Source: Zygotorulaspora mrakii (Eukaryota; Ascomycota; Saccharomycetes; Saccharomycetales; Saccharomycetaceae). From it: a stretch of DNA of 64,000 bases. Below are positions 33,440 through 44,297 of the stretch, one piece after another; within the stretch, counting starts at the first letter, position 1; every line of letters begins with the position of its first letter. The stretch spans positions 496,001-560,000 of the forward strand of contig NC_050720.1 in assembly GCF_013402915.1 (NCBI RefSeq), given 5' to 3'. The translations under genes and the position numbers were made by a program. The notes beneath the pieces were generated by a model that had not been told where the DNA came from, searched no databases, and worked only from the letters and a program-made list of their open reading frames with translations.

Positions 33440-34444
33440 ATGAGTTTTTTATCAAAGCTAGCAAGCCTGAGAAAGTCGGCGCCCGCTGCACCAATAATTC
33501 CTAATAATATCAACACTAAGAAAGATGAGACGAAGGAACACTCTCTGTTGCCACAAAATTATATAAGAGAAGCGGATCCGGCTGTTCAAAGACTTAAGGA
33601 GTTGCGGCGCAAGGAGCTTTTGCAGAAAGGAGAGCTTACCACCAAGAAGAAACGAGATTCCAGAACATCTGGCACCAGGAGATCAAAAAATGACGACAAT
33701 GGCGCAACGGAAACGAGATTCAAACGGAAGCCTAGTAATAATACAGCATTAGAGGCTAACAGAAATGTAGCCGTCGCTCGTAAAAAAACAGAGCCAGTTA
33801 AAAAAATGAGTTTCCAAGAATTAATGAAGCAAGCAGAAAACAACGCCAAGGAACCGAAGGTTAAGAGTGATGAGGTCAGCGGTCACAAGCTTCATTTGAA
33901 GGGATTACGGGAGAAATCTCCTATACTGAACCCCGCAAAAAGTGTCGAGTTGAAGAAATCGAGCGCAAATGAGCGAAATAGAAAGCCATCTTCACAACAC
34001 CTAACGAGGCACCGTACCGTTTCACCAGAAATTTCATCTCTCGTAAAAATTAAAGCTTCACAAGTGGGTCTAGCACAACCTAATAAGAAGATAAGGGAAA
34101 AGCTTGAAAGTAAAAGACAAGACAGGATGCATAAAAGACGAGAGCAAGAATATGAAAGCGATATGGATGACTTCATAGAAGATGATGAAGAAGATGATGG
34201 GAAACAATCGAGCCACGATGTGGGATTTGATAGGAATGAAATTTGGGCGATGTTCAATAGAGGAAAAAAACGCTCAGATTACGCATTTGATGATTATGAA
34301 GATGATGATATGGAAGCAAACGAAATGGAAATTTTAGAAGAAGAAGAAAGAGCTAGAAAAATGGCACGATTAGAAGATAAACGTGAAGAAGAATGGCTCA
34401 AGAATCATGATCGAGAGAAAAAAAGGCGAAAGGCAACGCGATAG
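33440..34444 (+). CDS. SPT2: Histone chaperone-like chromatin protein Spt2 (YER161C homologue)
   Basis: 334 residues (333 in S. cerevisiae). It binds H3-H4 and crossed DNA and preserves chromatin during transcription. It is highly charged throughout. The N-terminus MSFLSKLASLRKSA and the segment MSFQELMKQAE are typical. An acidic patch (FIEDDEEDD) sits at about 248-256. The conserved C-terminal H3-H4-binding region (about 268-334) has EIWAMFNRGKKR, an acidic run, EEERARKMARLEDKREE and a basic tail. It is convergent with VTC5 (about 120 bp). Confidence 0.95.
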   Translation: MSFLSKLASLRKSAPAAPIIPNNINTKKDETKEHSLLPQNYIREADPAVQRLKELRRKELLQKGELTTKKKRDSRTSGTRRSKNDDNGATETRFKRKPSNNTALEANRNVAVARKKTEPVKKMSFQELMKQAENNAKEPKVKSDEVSGHKLHLKGLREKSPILNPAKSVELKKSSANERNRKPSSQHLTRHRTVSPEISSLVKIKASQVGLAQPNKKIREKLESKRQDRMHKRREQEYESDMDDFIEDDEEDDGKQSSHDVGFDRNEIWAMFNRGKKRSDYAFDDYEDDDMEANEMEILEEEERARKMARLEDKREEEWLKNHDREKKRRKATR

Positions 34445-34565
34445 AGATAGATTATCATACACATCCAGAGTGAATATTATATTATAATTTTATACATATA
34501 AAACTATTTTTCTCTGTATATGTCCATTAATTCCAAGTAAAATCAAATAAACTTTTTAATATCCT

Positions 34566-37106
34566 TCAAAACAAAATTTCAGCAAGCCCATAGCAAACTG
34601 TAAAAATTACGACCAGAAATAGGACAAAGCAGCAGATATAATGCCATGCAGGTGCCAGGTTGAATCTACTAAATAACAATAGCAGACTGGAACAAATAAG
34701 AATCAGTGACACAATCAAAGTAATGCATATCAATACGGCCAACACTTCTGCGACTTCTAGTTCTGCGTCCGTGTCATCTCTAGTAAACAGTGCCAGAACT
34801 ATTCCGAGAGGTAGGCCTGATGTTACACAAGATGTCAGTAGCGCAGATAAGTACATGAACGTAACCACTTGGTCATGCCGATACTCATAAACTGATTCAC
34901 TCTCGTCCTGTTCTTGATTGCGAGCTTCAATGTATTCTTCCAGATCTTCATGGGAAATGGTAGAAAAACTAGCTCCGGAAATGGAACCGTAGTTCTCACT
35001 GTTGTTATTGAGAAGAGGAGATAGAGGTGCGTCTTCCAGACCAAGCCATATACGTATTTTTTGGCATGCTCGGAAAGTTGAGTTGATGAATGATTTGTTG
35101 AAACGAATGAGCCCGTAATCACCTTCTGTTCTTCTTTCATCTTGTCTCCCACTTGAGTTTTGAGATTCATCAACATAAAAACCGTTGTCATTAAAAAAAT
35201 CCGGATCATCATCAAATTCGTTCCAGTACCTAACTGGTTTTGATTCGACCTTCGCTGCAGAATGTTCTTTTGCCTTTACAGATATAACACTCATGCGATT
35301 GTTTCTTCCATCCGTCTCAATTTTTGTTTTAAGATTATCTGAGCACATTGACAATATCATTTCCTTTCCTAAAAGAAAAAATTCATCAGAGTTCAGTTTA
35401 TCATCCTGCCCTATTTCGTATTCGTCCCTCAGAAGAAATCCAAAAAGACCTGCTTCCAGATTCTGCGAATGTTGGAGTCGAAAACAAATGCTCCACACTG
35501 TATCATGAGATGACATGGGATAGCATTCGACCTTTTGCTCGACAAGTGCGTCACAAAGCTCTGTTAATTTATCGCCCTCGTTTTTATGATTATTTATCCC
35601 GTTCAAATTGGCCCCATTGGCGTTAGTATTATGAGGTATTTTTCTCAATTTTAAAATAGCATGTGGTAAGGTAGAATCATTTTCCATGGTGATTTCTTCA
35701 TCTAAAGCGATCAAATAAGTGGCATCCTTATCTGAGCAAGTGAATCTCGTTCTTTTAAAGTCTATTTTTGGATTTAATGGCTGCAAATGATGAGAGTGTA
35801 GCCACTCAACTGCCAATTTATCAATTGTTGTGAATCGGTCGTTACTTCTCAGCTTGAAATCCACATTTTCACCATTAATACTTTTTAATAAATCATCGTA
35901 AGAAAGACACGAAGTAACTATATGATCTCTGATCCCACCAACATGACACATCAAAATACAACGGTCGGGATCTTCGTGTGAAACCACCAAGAGATTTGGA
36001 TGTTGATTAATAGATTCATCGTGCAAGAAAGCTGGAGTTGCTGAGGTATCCAAGATAATATATGATAACGGAGCTCTGGAATGTTGGTTTGGTGATATTG
36101 GTGCACTATGAAAGGGACTAGTTTTGGGTAAAGACTCAGCGGGAGTAGATGTCTTTGAAGTTTCATATTCCGGTTGTTGATATTGTTGTTGCTGCTGTAA
36201 TTGTTGACGAGACGCCATATGTTGTAATCCCATAAAAGATTTGACAGATCTAAGAGATTTAGAATCCATTGACGACATATGTTCGGTACTGTCTTGAATA
36301 TCTTTGGCAGTTGAAATGATTTCATCGTTCAGTAGATGAAAACCTAAATTCAAAATCATGAACTTGAATTCTTCAATGTTCTCAAGCGAAATTAAAAAGT
36401 TCTGAAGTTTTTCAGACTCTCCTAGGAATGAAAGATCGAATGATAAGGATGACTCGATGATTTTTTTCGCACTGAACGATGAAGATGCTGTGTGTGAGGA
36501 TTCAGGTGTCTGCTGTTTCTCTTCAAGATTATTTAAGACATCGACAATAATTGATATTTCCAGAAGATAAGGATCAAGATCCACGCTAACAAAAGATATG
36601 CCTTCATGACCTTCGTTCAGTTTAGGACCTTTTTCAATACTTTTAACATACTCCTGTGCATTTTCTTTACCATATGGATAGTGTTTGATAAACTTTTTGA
36701 ACAGCTTTCGAAGTGCAATTTTTTGTATGATCAAATACCGAGAAAGTTTTTGCAATTCAGAACTACACCCATCAACATGCGCGGAGATGAGCTTGAGCTG
36801 TCTTCGTTCAAGCCTTTTCTTATTACTAGGATCGCTAACACTGGACTTCTTTTTCAGATTTATAATCGATTTTTCAATGGTCATAAGCCTCGATGAAATT
36901 TCCTTGACTTTGAGGGAGACAAACAAGTTAATGCTTTCAAATTGTTCATTAAACAACCGCGTACAGCGATCCACGTTGACTTTGTTCTGCTCAGCAGTAT
37001 TCTCTGTCGTGGCTCGTTTTATTGCTCTCTTCAACTTCTCATAGTCTAAGTTATGAAGCTTCCATTCGGGAACTGATTTGCCCAAAACTTGGTTGCCAAA
37101 TTTCAT
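34566..37106 (-). CDS. VTC5: Vacuolar polyphosphate polymerase subunit Vtc5 (YDR089W homologue)
   Basis: 846 residues (835 in S. cerevisiae). Vtc5 increases polyphosphate synthesis by the VTC complex on the vacuole membrane. The SPX domain is N-terminal ([15 protein letters not shown], then [13 protein letters not shown]; about 1-165), where inositol pyrophosphates signal phosphate status. A central tunnel-fold-like region (about 340-620) lacks an obvious catalytic Lys/Arg cluster, as known for the non-catalytic subunits. Three C-terminal transmembrane helices form a DUF202-type domain (about 735-846). A Gln-rich stretch at about 300 is low-complexity. Its neighbours are SPT2 and SLU7. Confidence 0.94.
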   Translation of the reverse strand: MKFGNQVLGKSVPEWKLHNLDYEKLKRAIKRATTENTAEQNKVNVDRCTRLFNEQFESINLFVSLKVKEISSRLMTIEKSIINLKKKSSVSDPSNKKRLERRQLKLISAHVDGCSSELQKLSRYLIIQKIALRKLFKKFIKHYPYGKENAQEYVKSIEKGPKLNEGHEGISFVSVDLDPYLLEISIIVDVLNNLEEKQQTPESSHTASSSFSAKKIIESSLSFDLSFLGESEKLQNFLISLENIEEFKFMILNLGFHLLNDEIISTAKDIQDSTEHMSSMDSKSLRSVKSFMGLQHMASRQQLQQQQQYQQPEYETSKTSTPAESLPKTSPFHSAPISPNQHSRAPLSYIILDTSATPAFLHDESINQHPNLLVVSHEDPDRCILMCHVGGIRDHIVTSCLSYDDLLKSINGENVDFKLRSNDRFTTIDKLAVEWLHSHHLQPLNPKIDFKRTRFTCSDKDATYLIALDEEITMENDSTLPHAILKLRKIPHNTNANGANLNGINNHKNEGDKLTELCDALVEQKVECYPMSSHDTVWSICFRLQHSQNLEAGLFGFLLRDEYEIGQDDKLNSDEFFLLGKEMILSMCSDNLKTKIETDGRNNRMSVISVKAKEHSAAKVESKPVRYWNEFDDDPDFFNDNGFYVDESQNSSGRQDERRTEGDYGLIRFNKSFINSTFRACQKIRIWLGLEDAPLSPLLNNNSENYGSISGASFSTISHEDLEEYIEARNQEQDESESVYEYRHDQVVTFMYLSALLTSCVTSGLPLGIVLALFTRDDTDAELEVAEVLAVLICITLIVSLILICSSLLLLFSRFNLAPAWHYICCFVLFLVVIFTVCYGLAEILF

Positions 37107-38134
37107 CGATCACAGTATCTTTTCAAGATACATAAAACACTTGTAAAATCCAAAAAATTCCAATATCAATGCAGAAGTGTAATTGTTTAAATATTTTTTT
37201 GCACCCTCCAGTTTTCGTTCCAATCCTACCTTGTTTGCCCAATAAATCTACCTCCGAGGGATGTATATACTTTCTCAGAATCTTCAAAGAACGCAGGGAG
37301 GAACTGAGATTGCCCTTATCTAAAGAAATTCTCGTGAAGGCTGAGGTTACATGCATCTTTTTATCATGATAATGTCTTCATTCTTGATTTTTCATGTGGT
37401 CTCGGATACGGAGAGTCTGAGCAGCCAATTCTGAAAGAAGAAAAACTTTCACGCACAATAATGGAAACTTAACAATACATATGAATCACTTGCTTAGCCT
37501 AGGGAACTCACCATCTTCTCATAGCTCTTGGCTAGGTGTATTAAAAATTATAATTAATATCAATTTATTTCGAGCACGTTTTGCGTGTGCAAAAGTGTGG
37601 ATATTATAAGAGAATAGTAACTTGGCACTCTCTGTATGCAGGGCACTCAAATGAAGTACAACTTGGCATGATGCCTTGTCGTGTTGATCTCAACGTTACC
37701 TGAGTTTTGTGTGCCTTGTAATAACGCCAAATTCGAAATTGCCGTAGATAACTGGTAAATTTGAGCCGTGACTGACCATCGTTCAAAATTTTCGCGTCGA
37801 ATATGGCTTCTCAAAAACAGCATGCGATGGCATGATGGCTAAATCTGTGAATTGTGGCGCGTGTTCGAAACAGAGAGAGTGCAACACGACTAAACGTATT
37901 TCTCTTCAAACTACGGAACAAGCATTACTCAATGTTCTTCATCTTGCTGAGTGTTCTATAGTGTCTTCTGACACATCTTTTGCTGTTTTTAGTTTCATTC
38001 TAGACAGTTTCAGCTTCTTGCCAAATATTGCAGCAGAGCGATAGGCCCAGAAGAGCTTAAACTGTGTGACTATCTTTTACGCTGAGAAGCTACAAGAAAT
38101 AACTTCAACGCCAAGTTAGCGAACTAGTACTAGC
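37107..38134. other. 1.0-kb divergent spacer VTC5 / SLU7
   Basis: Promoter region for two genes. A 70-codon ATG frame (37832-38044, plus) begins with a Cys-rich stretch (CGACSKQREC) but has no counterpart I know. No tRNA or snoRNA pattern was found. Confidence 0.5.
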
Positions 38135-39178
38135 ATGTCTGGCAATAGTAAATCGAGTGACAAAAGTACTAGCAGAAAGGAAAACATTCATATCCCGAGA
38201 TATATAAAGAATCAGCCGTGGTTTTACAAAGACGGCGAGTCGCAAAATAATACAGAAGAGGACAATGACTATCTGATTCATCATAGACAATCAAAGAAGG
38301 ACGATACGCTCGATATAGACAATAATTCCGAGCCGAAGGTTGGATCAGGTATCACTGACGAATTTGAAACTGTACGCGTGCTCCAGAGGAGAAACGGAAA
38401 GCAAGCACAGTGCACAAATTGTGGAGCATCAGATCATAAGAGGATAGATTGCTTGGAGAGGCCTAGAAAAGTATCGAAGAGAGAGGACTTTGAGTCAGTC
38501 ATTTCTGTAAGGAAAGACCCTACTGAAAGAGCCAACTGGGATGCAAGAAAGGATAGGTGGTATGGTTATTCAGGTGAAGAGTACGATAAATTGATCAAAA
38601 GCTGGGAAAAGAAAAATCAAGGAAGCAAGAATCCAAAGAGTGACACAGTAGTACAGGATGCACTTTGGGATACTGATGAAGAGATTGAGCTGACCAAGTT
38701 AGGACTTTATAAGGATTCTACAGGGATGCTGAAACAGGACGATGCTACGAATTCAAAGCTTCAAAGAGCCTCTGTTAGACTAAGGGAAGATCGTGCCGCA
38801 TACTTGAATGATGTTAAATCAAGCGAAATTAATTATGATCCAAAGTCAAGATTGTACAAGAGCGAAGCTTTGGGTGCAACAGACGAGAAATCAAGAATGT
38901 TTCGCAGGCACCTCACTGGGGAAGCTTTGGAACTTAACGAATTGAACAAATTCAGTAGAGAGCATGCAAAGAAACTGGGAATTAAAGATGAAGTTGAAAA
39001 TGAATCTAGAGTTAACCACGTATTAGTTGCGAACCCAACGAAGTATGAGCATATGATGAGAGAGCAAAAATCACAGCAAGCGAAACCGACTGATTCTGCA
39101 AAACTTGAGGCGAAGAGATCAAAAGGTACCGCTCAAACGGAAAAGACAAAGAAGAAACTAAGAGACCTCTATGGATGA
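38135..39178 (+). CDS. SLU7: Second-step splicing factor Slu7 (YDR088C homologue)
   Basis: 347 residues (382 in S. cerevisiae). It is needed for 3' splice site choice when the acceptor is far from the branch site. Conserved N-terminal segment: IPRYIKNQPWFYKD (20-33). CCHC zinc knuckle: Cys93, Cys96, His101 and Cys106. Further family blocks are KRDRWYGY-like ARKDRWYGYSGEEYD and LREDRAAYLNDV. The C-terminus is Lys-rich. The one intron in the window has a short branch-acceptor distance, which would depend little on Slu7. Confidence 0.95.
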   Translation: MSGNSKSSDKSTSRKENIHIPRYIKNQPWFYKDGESQNNTEEDNDYLIHHRQSKKDDTLDIDNNSEPKVGSGITDEFETVRVLQRRNGKQAQCTNCGASDHKRIDCLERPRKVSKREDFESVISVRKDPTERANWDARKDRWYGYSGEEYDKLIKSWEKKNQGSKNPKSDTVVQDALWDTDEEIELTKLGLYKDSTGMLKQDDATNSKLQRASVRLREDRAAYLNDVKSSEINYDPKSRLYKSEALGATDEKSRMFRRHLTGEALELNELNKFSREHAKKLGIKDEVENESRVNHVLVANPTKYEHMMREQKSQQAKPTDSAKLEAKRSKGTAQTEKTKKKLRDLYG

Positions 39179-39888
39179 CTGTTTGATATAACAGAATATA
39201 AGAAAGAAATTCCTCTGTGAAGAGGACATGATTTTTGTTCATGGGACCATTCGGTATGGATTGAAACTCTACCATTACCGGCATCAGCATTCTCGATCGA
39301 ATGTGCTTGAGGGTTTCAAACAGCACATAACATTAATCAAATGTCTGAATAGACACTGACTGTGAACGCAAAGAGAGAAACAGTTCAAGTGAAGGTCGCC
39401 TTTTCACCAGAATTACTATAAGTTGATTGTCGAAGGAATCGCGCACTGATGCCAGCAAACGCCATTTCGCATAGTGAGTTCAAATCCATCGTCATCACAA
39501 ATAATAGAAGAACAGCCTGTTGACATTTACGACTGAGGTGTGCTTGATCCATGAAGTACTCATCGTATTTTCGAAAGGATGAGAGAAACGGTCAAAAACA
39601 GCTTCAATGATACGAGCACAGTATTTTTTATTAAATCACTCCAATTCAACTGCTCTATGGTGTCCTACTGGGTACGGAGTATGAATTTAAGTATACTATC
39701 AGCCTTTATACAGACTTTAGCAACGCATAAAAAATTATTGGCGTCAATATATTTTATTCATTTTTTCAAAGTCGATGCGATACAATGCGATGAGCAGAGA
39801 AAAAAACTTCTTTGAGATGTTGGTATAAAGTTAACAAGCTGCAACTGACTAAAAGAGCGGCCAAGTATCCAGTTTTTAGGTTAGAACA
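39179..39888. other. 0.7-kb spacer SLU7 / RRP1
   Basis: RRP1 promoter region. It holds a PAC element and a second PAC-like CTCATCG at 39559-39565. A 78-codon ATG frame (39579-39815) runs through the PAC box and is probably fortuitous. Confidence 0.5.
39787..39794 (+). promoter_or_regulatory. PAC element upstream of RRP1
   Basis: GCGATGAG is the core of the PAC motif bound by Dot6/Tod6 in ribosome-biogenesis promoters. It lies about 95 bp before the RRP1 ATG, the usual distance. Confidence 0.65.
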
Positions 39889-40725
39889 ATGGATACCACA
39901 GCGTTTGTGAAGCAATTAGCTTCAAACAATAGAAAAGTTAGAGATAACGCACTTGAAACTGTGCAGAAATATCTCTGTACAAAATCTTTCAAAGAGACCA
40001 AACAAATACAGTTTAATAAATTATGGAAGGGACTGTACTTTGCTATGTGGTTTAGCGACCGCCCCAGACCACAACAGAGACTTGCGAACGAGCTTGCGGA
40101 ACTCCACTTGCTATACTTTGACGAGCGCGACAATAAGTCAGACGTACTGACCACCAACGATAAAGCGTTTCTAAAGTTTAGCAGAGCTTTTTGGAAAGTG
40201 TTGTCCGCTGAATGGCTCAGTATCGATCGGTACCGTCTAGACAAGTTCCTGCTACTTGTGAGACGAGTACTGTTCAACCAACTGAAATATTTACAAGCAA
40301 GAAAATGGGATGGTACATTAGTGGAAGCATATATAAACAAAGTCCTGAAGTGGTCGCCTCTGAGCGGCAATCCCAGGGTCTCTAACGGAATCCCACTTCA
40401 TGTGATCGATATCCTGCTGGATGAATGGGAGAGGCTTTTGATCTCGGAAGACGAGGACACTAATGAGGAAGTTGACTTGACCCCGTTGGTCGACCAGACT
40501 CCATTAGCTGATATTATAAATATTTTCACCGAATTATATTTGAACACAGATAACAGTAAAGTTCTTAGAAAAGCTATCAAGGAAAACTTATTCACAGATG
40601 AACGTCTTGTCAGATGGGAAATTGATTGCGGTTTTCCAGAAAAAAAGAGCAATATTGATGAAGCTCATGAGGAAACCTCAGAAGATCCAGCCGACGAAGA
40701 AGCTGAGGAATGGCACGGATTTTGA
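39889..40725 (+). CDS. RRP1: Nucleolar 60S biogenesis factor Rrp1/Nop52 (YDR087C homologue)
   Basis: 278 residues, as in S. cerevisiae. It acts in 27S to 25S/5.8S rRNA maturation in early pre-60S particles. The Nop52 helical-repeat fold covers about 5-210, with [20 protein letters not shown], the [16 protein letters not shown] block and [11 protein letters not shown]. An acidic tail ends EEAEEWHGF. The PAC box upstream fits co-regulation with other ribosome-biogenesis genes, including RRP8 in this window. Confidence 0.96.
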   Translation: MDTTAFVKQLASNNRKVRDNALETVQKYLCTKSFKETKQIQFNKLWKGLYFAMWFSDRPRPQQRLANELAELHLLYFDERDNKSDVLTTNDKAFLKFSRAFWKVLSAEWLSIDRYRLDKFLLLVRRVLFNQLKYLQARKWDGTLVEAYINKVLKWSPLSGNPRVSNGIPLHVIDILLDEWERLLISEDEDTNEEVDLTPLVDQTPLADIINIFTELYLNTDNSKVLRKAIKENLFTDERLVRWEIDCGFPEKKSNIDEAHEETSEDPADEEAEEWHGF

Positions 40726-40774
40726 ACCCGTCCAGTTCTTTTTAAATAGTATTAGCTAGGATAATAAATATGTT

Positions 40775-40781
40775 TTACCCG
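40775..40781 (+). promoter_or_regulatory. Reb1-type site upstream of SSS1
   Basis: TTACCCG followed by G, 151 bp before the SSS1 ATG and shortly after the RRP1 stop. Reb1 can also act as a roadblock terminator, so it may serve both genes. Confidence 0.5.
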
Positions 40782-40931
40782 GTTTACGCATTTGGTGGAG
40801 CTTTTACGAGGCGAAAAATCTGACATAGGAAATGAACACGTTAAATGAAATTCGAAATGACAACAGGTAATAGAAGGTGGGTTAATAAGTCAAAAACATA
40901 GCAGGAACAGCAGTATCAATCGTCTATAAGG

Positions 40932-41162
40932 ATGGCTAAAGTCAATGAAAAAAAAGGGGCGGTAAATCCAGTTGAAAAGCTTGCCGAGGCTCCCGTAGAA
41001 TTCGTTAGAGAGGGTTCTCAATTTCTATCGAAATGTAAAAAACCTGACATGAAGGAGTACACAAAGATCATTAAGGCGGTTGGCATCGGTTTCGTCGCCG
41101 TTGGTATCATCGGGTATGCTATCAAGCTGGTCCACATTCCTATCAGATATTTGATTGTTTGA
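40932..41162 (+). CDS. SSS1: Sec61 complex gamma subunit Sss1 (YDR086C homologue)
   Basis: 76 residues (80 in S. cerevisiae). Essential tail-anchored subunit of the ER protein-conducting channel. The amphipathic cytosolic helix (VEFVREGSQFLSKCKKPDMKEY) and a single C-terminal transmembrane helix (about 48-72, starting IIKAVGIGFVAVG) form the SecE/Sec61-gamma fold. It is small, complete and very well conserved. Confidence 0.97.
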   Translation: MAKVNEKKGAVNPVEKLAEAPVEFVREGSQFLSKCKKPDMKEYTKIIKAVGIGFVAVGIIGYAIKLVHIPIRYLIV

Positions 41163-41561
41163 AGCAAGAAGGGCCAGAAGTGAAGAAAGTGCAAAAGGAA
41201 TGACTACATTACAATTATTTCTCTATGAATTCAAGTTATTGTTTGAAAGGTTTCCAAACTCAGTACCAAAAAAATATTCTTTTCGCCATATAATGATCCT
41301 TTTTAGCCAATTTTTGTAACTTTTATCGTTTCCTGTATAGCAAATGCCACTGACCAATAGTACGTTAATTATCGCCAAAACGGTTGCTGATCGCCATCGC
41401 AATGTAGGCTTGTATTATCTTGATGTGTACCGTTCGCACTTTTCTCGACCATTTTTGCATTTTCTTCGCTCTTTGGATAAGTATAAAAACAAATATACAT
41501 TGCATACAAAGGATCTCATCGAAAAGAGATAAGCATAATAGAGAGGTATTGGCGCAGGCAC
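41163..41561. other. Spacer SSS1 / BUR6
   Basis: SSS1 3' region and BUR6 promoter. A 62-codon ATG frame (41344-41532) ends 30 bp before BUR6. It shows no recognisable domain, and I do not call it. Confidence 0.5.
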
Positions 41562-41960
41562 ATGGAAGAACAGTTACTTAAAAGAGAACCACAGGAGGTT
41601 ATACAACCTATAGAATCTGCTGGGAGCGCAAAGTCGGACGCCGAACTGCAGGAAATGTTTGACAAGATTAAAACACATTTTCCGCCGGCGAAGGTGAAAA
41701 AAATAATGCAGACCGATGAAGATATAGGTAAAGTATCTCAGGCAACGCCCGTAATTGCTGGCAGGTCACTGGAGTTCTTCATTGCCCTCTTGGTGAAGAG
41801 AAGTAGCGACGTCGCCAAACAAATGGGGTGTAAGAGAATTAGTGGTGAAGTAATGAAGAAAACAATATTAAAAGACGAAAGGTTTGATTTTTTGAGGGAA
41901 AATGTATGTGGTGAGACGGGAGAAGAGGAGGAACAAGATGATTCACCAGTTGATGAATGA
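41562..41960 (+). CDS. BUR6: NC2-alpha transcription regulator Bur6 (YER159C homologue)
   Basis: 132 residues (142 in S. cerevisiae). With Ncb2 it forms negative cofactor 2, which clamps TBP on promoters. The histone-fold domain (H2A-like) covers about 33-115: THFPPAKVKKIMQTDEDIGKV, TPVIAGRSLEFFIALLV and RISGEVMKKTILKDERFDFL. A short acidic tail follows. In S. cerevisiae it lies next to YER158C; here a symporter gene stands between them. Confidence 0.96.
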   Translation: MEEQLLKREPQEVIQPIESAGSAKSDAELQEMFDKIKTHFPPAKVKKIMQTDEDIGKVSQATPVIAGRSLEFFIALLVKRSSDVAKQMGCKRISGEVMKKTILKDERFDFLRENVCGETGEEEEQDDSPVDE

Positions 41961-42008
41961 TATGTACGATAGTAATGTAATAAATGTAAATTATAAGAAG
42001 CATCGAAA

Positions 42009-42016
42009 TCACGTGT
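42009..42016. promoter_or_regulatory. Cbf1-type E-box (ATCACGTG) before the symporter gene
   Basis: An exact RTCACRTG match, about 195 bp upstream of the symporter ATG and 49 bp after the BUR6 stop. No AT-rich CDEII-like block or CDEIII-like core is beside it, so this is a promoter element rather than a centromere part. Cbf1 or Pho4 could bind. Confidence 0.5.
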
Positions 42017-42209
42017 ATTCTTTACACATCACCTTGCTGTGCAAGCCTTACATGAATTGAAACGGGATCTTATTAAGCGCATATCCATGAAATGTCGAAG
42101 AAATCCAAGAAGAATGATACAAAGCATTAGTTTGAACTATTTATCGATGCTTATAAGCCAACTAGGATCTCTTCAAGGTGATTCGAGTGTGATCGGAGTA
42201 GTCTAAATC

Positions 42210-43871
42210 ATGAATTTGCTATCAGATGCCTCCGCGTATAATTTATTGTGGACGACATACGGTATACTACTTGTAAGTGCGACTTTCGTGGCTTTCAAGG
42301 AAAGAGACAATTCAGCGTTTATTTCAGCTAATGGCACACAAACGGCACTGCCGCTGGCTTTGAATTTTATTGCTTCTGGAATTGGATGCGGATCCTTGTC
42401 GGCATACCCACAGATTGCAAATATTGCTGGAATTCATGGATTATTGGTATATGCATTGGCTGGCGGATTGCCTATGCTTTTGTTTGCATTTTTAGGGCCT
42501 CTTATCAAACGAAAAGTCCCCAATGGCTTTGTTCTAACCGAGTGGGTATTTCAAAGATATGGGCTTGTCACAGGATGGTACCTCAGTCTGTGTACACTCT
42601 TGACTGTTTTCCTATTTATGGTCAGTGATGTTGCGGCATTGAAGTTTGCAATTTCATCAATATCGAACGTCAATGTTACGTACGCTATTATCGTTGAAGC
42701 GATCGTTACCACTATATACACATCTTTAGGAGGTTTCCAAATATCTTTCATTACGGACTCTTTACAGGTCACCATCGTCTTTGCACTCATCACAGTCGTG
42801 ACTTGTGCAATAGGAGAATATGTTGAGATTGACACGTCTAGAATAGAGCCATCCGGCTTATTGAAGACCAATAAATTGGGTTGGCAACTAGTGTATATTC
42901 TGACCTTGGCCATCTTTACCAATGATTTTTTCATGAGCGGTTTCTGGCTTCGAACTTTTGCCGCCAAGACCAATAGGGATCTATTGACAGGCTGTTCAAT
43001 TGCTTGTATTGTCCTAGTGGTTTTTTCAACCGTGGTTGGATCCAGTGGGCTACTTGCTGTTTGGGCCGATCTTATGCCTGTTGCGGACAAGGAAAGATCC
43101 GGTTCTGCCTTTTTTATTTTGATATCACATTTGCCCAATCCTGTGATAGGGTTAACTTTGGTGATGATTGCAACTTTATCGACCTGTACCTTTGATTCAT
43201 TACAAAGTGCTATGGTGTCATCACTTTCAAACGATTTATTCCGGAATAGAATTTCAATCGTTTACGCTCGCTCCTTGGTTGTTTTTGTCATGCTACCTGT
43301 CATAGTTATAGGTTTAGTTGCTGAAGACATTTTGAAGATATATCTGTTTGTGGATCTGTTATCGAGCAGTGTAGTCCCTGTTTTAGTGGTGGGCCTGTGG
43401 AATAAAATGGATACATATTGGACTGGCTGGGAAGTTGTGGGTGGCGGATTTGGTGGCCTGTTGTGTGTTTGGATTTTCGGAACTGTTTACTATCAGTCAG
43501 CTTATGAAGGCTTTCATTTGTTGTTTCTAGCAAACGGCATATACGTGGACGATTGGAGCTCCTTCGGGGCATTTGTTGCAGCCCCATTAGGAGGACTCTT
43601 TACAGGATTTAGCATAATGCATATCAGGTTAACCTGCGAAAGATTGTACTCCAATCGATCGTCCAAATTTCATCGCTTTTGCACCAACCTGGATGCTATT
43701 ACCGGGATAACTGCCGTTCGGAACACGATCCTTGACTGGGAAACTTCATTTTTAGGTCCTAGTGGAATTCTTCTTACGAAAAAAAAAGAAGATGTTTCAA
43801 ATGAAGAGTCGACGTCAGAAGGCTTGCCGTTGACCAAGTTGCAATCTCCGATTGCCTACGCTACTTGTTGA
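42210..43871 (+). CDS. Sodium/solute symporter family permease, urea-transporter-like
   Basis: A 553-residue membrane protein with about 13 hydrophobic helices in the SSS/SLC5 pattern. The early segment ALNFIASGIGCGSLSAYPQI, the LTEWVFQRYG block and the helix with FMSGFWLRTFAAKTNRD resemble the fungal Dur3 urea/polyamine permease group. The protein is shorter than Dur3 (735), lacking its long C-terminus, and its tail is cytosolic and charged. There is no gene at this position in S. cerevisiae (YER159C and YER158C are neighbours), so it was lost there or gained here. Codon use and GC look like the neighbours, with no sign of recent transfer. The substrate is unknown. Urea, a purine breakdown product or another small solute are candidates. 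Confidence 0.8.
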   Translation: MNLLSDASAYNLLWTTYGILLVSATFVAFKERDNSAFISANGTQTALPLALNFIASGIGCGSLSAYPQIANIAGIHGLLVYALAGGLPMLLFAFLGPLIKRKVPNGFVLTEWVFQRYGLVTGWYLSLCTLLTVFLFMVSDVAALKFAISSISNVNVTYAIIVEAIVTTIYTSLGGFQISFITDSLQVTIVFALITVVTCAIGEYVEIDTSRIEPSGLLKTNKLGWQLVYILTLAIFTNDFFMSGFWLRTFAAKTNRDLLTGCSIACIVLVVFSTVVGSSGLLAVWADLMPVADKERSGSAFFILISHLPNPVIGLTLVMIATLSTCTFDSLQSAMVSSLSNDLFRNRISIVYARSLVVFVMLPVIVIGLVAEDILKIYLFVDLLSSSVVPVLVVGLWNKMDTYWTGWEVVGGGFGGLLCVWIFGTVYYQSAYEGFHLLFLANGIYVDDWSSFGAFVAAPLGGLFTGFSIMHIRLTCERLYSNRSSKFHRFCTNLDAITGITAVRNTILDWETSFLGPSGILLTKKKEDVSNEESTSEGLPLTKLQSPIAYATC

Positions 43872-44297
43872 CATTTTGATTCAAGATTAGTAGAGATATC
43901 AGTAGATAACTACAAAACTCCTAAATAGAAGAGGATCAATGTTGTTTGACCATACGTAACATGCCTTGCAGTACCTAATGTTTTTTCTACTTTGTAGCTA
44001 TGACACCGCTCTTGCCCGTATCTCGTCGTTACTGTTTTTGGAATGGGCCATCTGGGGGAAAGTTTTTCTTATTTTTAGCAGGAAAAAAACAAATAAAAAG
44101 ACAGAACATCAATATCTACAAGATAGTTTACATCCTAAAAGAAGCTAATGCCAAATTGAGGACCAAGAGGTAAGGCAGGCGCTACTATTACGACTCTACA
44201 ATATCTATGAAACACTAGGAAAGCAGAAAATCAAGTTAACGTTGAATATTCACCAAGTTTTTCTGCTCCTGATTCAAAACCACACTCGCTAAGGATA
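43872..44297. other. Spacer symporter / AFR1-YER158C homologue
   Basis: 3' end of the symporter gene and promoter of the next gene on the same strand. A 60-codon frame at 43966 appears fortuitous. Nothing else is seen. Confidence 0.5.

Noticed and set aside
37832..38044. 70-codon frame starting with a Cys-rich stretch
   Set aside because: No known homologue at this locus and no domain; Cys spacing does not fit a twin CX9C or zinc finger pattern.
41344..41532. 62-codon frame between SSS1 and BUR6
   Set aside because: Short, no domain, lies in the BUR6 promoter, no counterpart in S. cerevisiae.
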